Origin: Bryobacteraceae bacterium
GTDB lineage: Bacteria > Acidobacteriota > Terriglobia > Bryobacterales > Bryobacteraceae
Direction of reading: 5' to 3'
DNA length: 8,775 bases
NCBI GenBank assembly: GCA_025350445.1
Contig: JANXXV010000871.1
Coordinates: forward strand, 1 to 8,775
Each line of letters starts with the position of its first letter. Within the stretch, counting starts at the first letter, position 1. The position numbers and the translations under genes were made by a program. Positions 5,868 to 8,775 of this stretch are shown one piece after another. The notes below the pieces were generated by a model. It worked only from the letters and a program-made list of their open reading frames with translations, ran no database searches and was not told the DNA's origin.

Positions 5868-7450
5868 AGCACGACCCCATCGAACTGGAGTTGTTCCGCC
5901 ATCTGCTCGCCTCGATTGCCGAGGAAATGGGCGCTGTTCTCCGCAAGACGGCATTCTCGGCCAACATCAAGGAGCGCCGGGACTACTCCTGCGCCGTTTA
6001 CGACGCCGGCGGAAACACCGTTGCCATGGGCGATCACATGCCAGTGCACTTGGGCGCGATGCCGCTGTCTGTCGATCACGCGCGCAAGGCTTTCGAACTG
6101 GAACCCGGCGACGTCGCAATTCTGAACGACCCGTTCCAGGGCGGGACCCACTTGCCCGATATCACCGCAGTTTCGGCGGTCTTTCTTCCCGGGAAACGGA
6201 AGCCTGCGTTTTTCCTCGCGAACCGCGCCCACCACGCCGACGTGGGCGGGATGAGTCCAGGATCGATGCCGCTGGCGCGGGAGATTTTCCAGGAAGGTTT
6301 GCGGATTCCGCCGATTTTGCTGCTAAGGCGGGGGAAGATCGACAGCGGTCTGTTGCGGCTGATCCTGGCCAACGTCCGTACGCCGGAAGAACGCGAAGGA
6401 GATCTGCTGGCTCAACTGATGGCCATCCATCGGGGTGAAGTCCGTCTTCGCGAATTGGTTGGCCGCTACGGGCTTTCGGTAGTAGACCGGAACATGAGCC
6501 GTTTGCAGCAATACAGCGAGCGGATGATGCGGGCAGCCATCCGGCACTTGCCGGACGGTGTGTACCGGTTCGAAGATTTTCTGGATGGCGACGGCACCGC
6601 TGCGGAAGCGGTTCGAATTGCGGTGGCTATCGCGATTCACGGAGATTCATCCACGGTGGATTTCACCGGGAGCAGCGCGCAGGTGGACGGACCGTTGAAC
6701 GCGAACTATGCCATTGCCGTTGCCGCCACCACATACGCGTTCCGCTGCCTTATCCGTGAGGAGGTCCCCTTCACCGCGGGTCTGATGAGGCCCGTAACTG
6801 TAATTGCACCCGCGGGAACGGTGGTGAATGCGCTGCCTCCGGCGGCGATGGCTGCCGGAAATGTGGAGACTTCGCAGCGGATTACGGATGTCCTTCTGGG
6901 AGCCCTCGCTCAAGCGGCGCCGGACCGCATTCCCGCCGCAAGTTCCGGCACGATGAACAACTTGACCTTCGGCGGCTGGGACGCGCGCCGCGGCCCGCCG
7001 TTCGCCGGGCCGTTTGCATACTATGAGACGATCGCCGGAGGCATGGGCGCGGGCCTCGGAAATGCGGGTCAGAGCGCGGTCCATACGCACATGACCAACA
7101 GTTGGAACACGCCGGTGGAAGCCTTTGAGCACCAGTATCCGGTTCGCATCCGGAAGTATGGAATTCGTTCGGGTTCAGGCGGCGCCGGTGATAACGCAGG
7201 CGGCGACGGCATTGTCCGCTCGTTTGAGTTTCTCACCGTCGCCGACGTGACCATTCTTTCCAGCCGCCGCGCCAAAGGACCATACGGACTGGGTGGAGGA
7301 ATGCCGGGCAAGCCTGGGCGAAATACTCTAATCCGCGACGGTCGCAGGAGGGCGATTGCCGCCATGGCGCGGTTGACGGTGCAGCCGGGCGACGTGCTCG
7401 AAATTGAATCGCCGGGCGGCGGCGGATTCAGCGCCGGCCGTTCACTGTAG
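5864..7450 (+). CDS. Hydantoinase B / oxoprolinase-family protein (HyuB-like)
   Basis: This 528-residue protein matches the HyuB family, which includes N-methylhydantoinase B, the C-terminal half of 5-oxoprolinase and the acetone carboxylase alpha subunit; 528 residues is a normal length. Family signatures are E-R-R-D-Y-S-C-A at 37-44, D-H-M-P-V-H-L-G-A-M at 57-66, N-D-P-F-Q-G-G-T-H-L-P-D at 88-99, N-R-A-H-H-A-D-V-G-G at 120-129, and N-V-E-T-S-Q-R-I-T-D at 333-342. The conserved His/Asp residues in the 57-128 region are the likely metal site. The C-terminal G-S-G-G-A-G and G-G-D-G-I-V-R patterns are also typical. In characterised members HyuB works with the ATP-binding HyuA in ATP-dependent opening of cyclic amides or carboxylation; no hyuA is adjacent. 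Start ATG at 5864 shares ATGA with the stop of the Asp-box gene and relies on coupling, since only a weak purine-rich GAAGAAGAAA precedes it. No signal peptide, so cytoplasmic. Substrate cannot be told. Confidence 0.92.
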   Translation: MKHDPIELELFRHLLASIAEEMGAVLRKTAFSANIKERRDYSCAVYDAGGNTVAMGDHMPVHLGAMPLSVDHARKAFELEPGDVAILNDPFQGGTHLPDITAVSAVFLPGKRKPAFFLANRAHHADVGGMSPGSMPLAREIFQEGLRIPPILLLRRGKIDSGLLRLILANVRTPEEREGDLLAQLMAIHRGEVRLRELVGRYGLSVVDRNMSRLQQYSERMMRAAIRHLPDGVYRFEDFLDGDGTAAEAVRIAVAIAIHGDSSTVDFTGSSAQVDGPLNANYAIAVAATTYAFRCLIREEVPFTAGLMRPVTVIAPAGTVVNALPPAAMAAGNVETSQRITDVLLGALAQAAPDRIPAASSGTMNNLTFGGWDARRGPPFAGPFAYYETIAGGMGAGLGNAGQSAVHTHMTNSWNTPVEAFEHQYPVRIRKYGIRSGSGGAGDNAGGDGIVRSFEFLTVADVTILSSRRAKGPYGLGGGMPGKPGRNTLIRDGRRRAIAAMARLTVQPGDVLEIESPGGGGFSAGRSL

Positions 7451-8723
7451 CCACGGGCGGTTCGGGCACGGGCTCGGCAATTTTCTTGGGCCGTGCATCC
7501 AGTTTCTTCGAAATGATCTGATCTTTCAGCTTCTGGAACTTAGCAGTTCCCGAAACGCCTCCGGCCGCTTCCACTTCGCGGTCCGTTACTTCCTGCGCGG
7601 CCGGAAGATACTTCTGGAGATAATTCCGAATCCGATCGTTGACATTGCGCTGGGAAGATTTAGCCAGCAGAAAAAGCATCTGATCGCCCGGCGCTTTCGA
7701 CAGTAAGTGGTACAGCGCGGAGGGCTTTGCCAACTTGGCGGATAGCAGTTCCTTCTCCAGCTTCTTCGCCTTCGCCTCCAGTTTCTGCCATGCCTCCACG
7801 TCCGCCTTTTCCATCCCTAGGCCGGTAACCAGCGCGGCCCTCTCTTTCGGCGTTAACTTCTCCGCCAGAAAATGGAAGAATAGCGCGCAATGGTCAATGT
7901 GTAGATCCAATCCGAAAGGTAGCAGCTGTTTCGCTTTTTGCAGCTTCGCAAAGCTCGCGTGGTCCACCTTTGCGCCGGTCAGTGCGGGAGAAATCAACGG
8001 CAGCAGCTTTTCCTCTTCGAATGCCTGGACGACGTCCGCCGAATTCGGCTCACTGGCGGCTTTCTGCAATTCACTCAGCAGCGCCGCCGGACCGATGTGC
8101 TTTTCCACCTCAGCCAGACGTGCGTTTTCATACTGTGCACGGGTACGCTCCGCAATTTGGAATCCAAGCCGGACTTTGAAGCGAATAAGCCGGAAAAGAC
8201 GGATCGGATCGTCGTACAGTGTATAGTTCGTCGCCGCACGCAACTCTTTGCGTTCCAGTTCGGAAAGTCCGTTCGTCGGGTCCAGCAATAGGCCCCGTGA
8301 GGCTTTGTTCAACGACAACGCAAGCGCGTTGATGGTGAAGTCGCGGCCGCGCAGGTCCTCGTGAATCGTGGCCGGGGTTACGTGGGCTTTGCCGCCAGGC
8401 TTGGCGTACCGCTCCTGGCGGGCCATTCCGATTTCCACGGTGACACCCGAAGGGAAGCGGAGTTCCGCCGATTTGCGGTTTTCATCGGTGCTCACTATTT
8501 CGGCGGTTCCTTTCTGAACAAGCGTCTTGGCCAATTTAAGTGCATTACCTTCCACCGTAAAATCCAGATCGCGGATCGCGAAACCGCCAAGCATGTCGCG
8601 AATCGCTCCTCCGGTGAGGAACAGGCTGACACCCGCCTGCGCTGCGGCCGCTTCCACCTCGGCCAGAATATGGCTCTGGTCGGCGGTCAGGTGGTTCTCC
8701 AACATGAACATGTAATCGCTCAT
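7428..8723 (-). CDS. tRNA nucleotidyltransferase / poly(A) polymerase family (class II CCA-adding type)
   Basis: This 431-residue enzyme belongs to the class II nucleotidyltransferases that build or repair the 3' CCA of tRNA; some relatives add only CC or only A, or make poly(A) tails. The head domain shows motif A, L-T-G-G-A-I-R-D at 36-43 followed by the metal-binding D52-L-D54, with E97 in T-V-E-I-G as the likely third acidic residue. Motif B/C-like R-G-R-D-F-T-I-N-A-L-A is at 125-135, and the motif D nucleotide-selecting segment D-D-P-I-R-L-F-R-L-I-R-F is at 171-182. The rest is a helical, Lys/Leu-rich body; I see no HD phosphohydrolase signature. The last about 25 residues are a basic, Pro-rich tail. 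An AGAGAG at 8732-8737 lies 8 nt before the chosen ATG; in-frame ATGs at codons 5 and 7 are alternatives. Its 3' end overlaps the HyuB-like gene by 23 bp, tail to tail. Family call is firm, exact specificity is open. Confidence 0.93.
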   Translation of the reverse strand: MSDYMFMLENHLTADQSHILAEVEAAAAQAGVSLFLTGGAIRDMLGGFAIRDLDFTVEGNALKLAKTLVQKGTAEIVSTDENRKSAELRFPSGVTVEIGMARQERYAKPGGKAHVTPATIHEDLRGRDFTINALALSLNKASRGLLLDPTNGLSELERKELRAATNYTLYDDPIRLFRLIRFKVRLGFQIAERTRAQYENARLAEVEKHIGPAALLSELQKAASEPNSADVVQAFEEEKLLPLISPALTGAKVDHASFAKLQKAKQLLPFGLDLHIDHCALFFHFLAEKLTPKERAALVTGLGMEKADVEAWQKLEAKAKKLEKELLSAKLAKPSALYHLLSKAPGDQMLFLLAKSSQRNVNDRIRNYLQKYLPAAQEVTDREVEAAGGVSGTAKFQKLKDQIISKKLDARPKKIAEPVPEPPVATVNGRR

Positions 8724-8741
8724 CGCAATCGCTCTCTTGAG

Positions 8742-8775
8742 TTAGGTGATCTGCATCTTCAAGCCCTCGGATGAT
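8742..8775 (-). CDS. 3' end of an upstream minus-strand gene (partial, unidentified)
   Basis: Reading inward from the window edge on the minus strand gives S-S-E-G-L-K-M-Q-I-T followed by TAA at 8742-8744, ending 18 nt before the start of the tRNA nucleotidyltransferase. The short spacing, with a purine-rich site in between, is what a same-strand operon would look like. Eleven codons cannot prove a coding region or its product; one of the other two frames (…P-R-A) stops at once, and the third runs on toward the downstream start. Treat as tentative. Confidence 0.35.
   Translation of the reverse strand, partial: SSEGLKMQIT

Noticed and set aside
5398..5970. Long minus-strand reading frames opposite the Asp-box and hyuB-like genes
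   Set aside because: They are antisense shadows of GC-rich coding sequence, Arg/Pro/Ser-rich, with no domain pattern or ribosome binding site.
7735..8774. Plus-strand reading frames opposite the tRNA nucleotidyltransferase
   Set aside because: The minus-strand protein has unmistakable catalytic motifs throughout this stretch; the opposite frames are Ser/Arg/Ala-rich shadows.

Overview
The window reads as an ordinary chromosomal segment of a moderately GC-rich, Gram-negative-type bacterium. The gene content (AMIN-domain amidase, PEP-CTERM protein, response-regulator diguanylate cyclase, oxoprolinase-family protein, CCA-adding enzyme) and the protein style suggest Acidobacteriota, perhaps near Solibacter/Bryobacter. 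That placement is inference from pattern recognition, not from a search. I see no rRNA, tRNA, CRISPR array, transposase, integrase or phage gene.

Layout. Positions 2-1871 (+) hold a two-gene cell-wall unit: the 3' part of a lytic transglycosylase, then, 4 nt later, an exported AMIN/Amidase_3 N-acetylmuramoyl-L-alanine amidase. Together they would cut the glycan strand and the stem peptide of murein. Positions 1880-2917 (-) encode a REC-GGDEF response regulator (PleD-like diguanylate cyclase), convergent with the amidase. Positions 3100-3882 (-) encode a 260-residue single-pass membrane protein of unknown function. Positions 4000-4671 (-) encode a PEP-CTERM surface protein with a strong ribosome binding site and a good intrinsic terminator. 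A 314-bp AT-richer divergent intergenic region (4672-4985) separates it from the rightward genes and contains two inverted repeats and plausible promoters.

Positions 4986-7450 (+) form a second operon: a secreted protein with Asp-box (BNR) repeats and a proline-rich tail, whose stop codon overlaps the start of a hydantoinase B/oxoprolinase-family gene (ATGA overlap). The usual HyuA partner is not in the window. Positions 7428-8723 (-) encode a class II tRNA nucleotidyltransferase whose 3' end overlaps the hyuB-like gene tail to tail by 23 bp. The last 34 bases look like the 3' end of another minus-strand gene directly upstream of it.

How the genes fit together: the clear units are the murein pair and the Asp-box/HyuB pair. 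The other genes look independent. I find no convincing evidence of a wholly new system. The most unusual points are the HyuB-like protein without HyuA, coupled to a secreted Asp-box protein; the lineage-specific membrane protein; and the palindromes in the divergent intergenic region.
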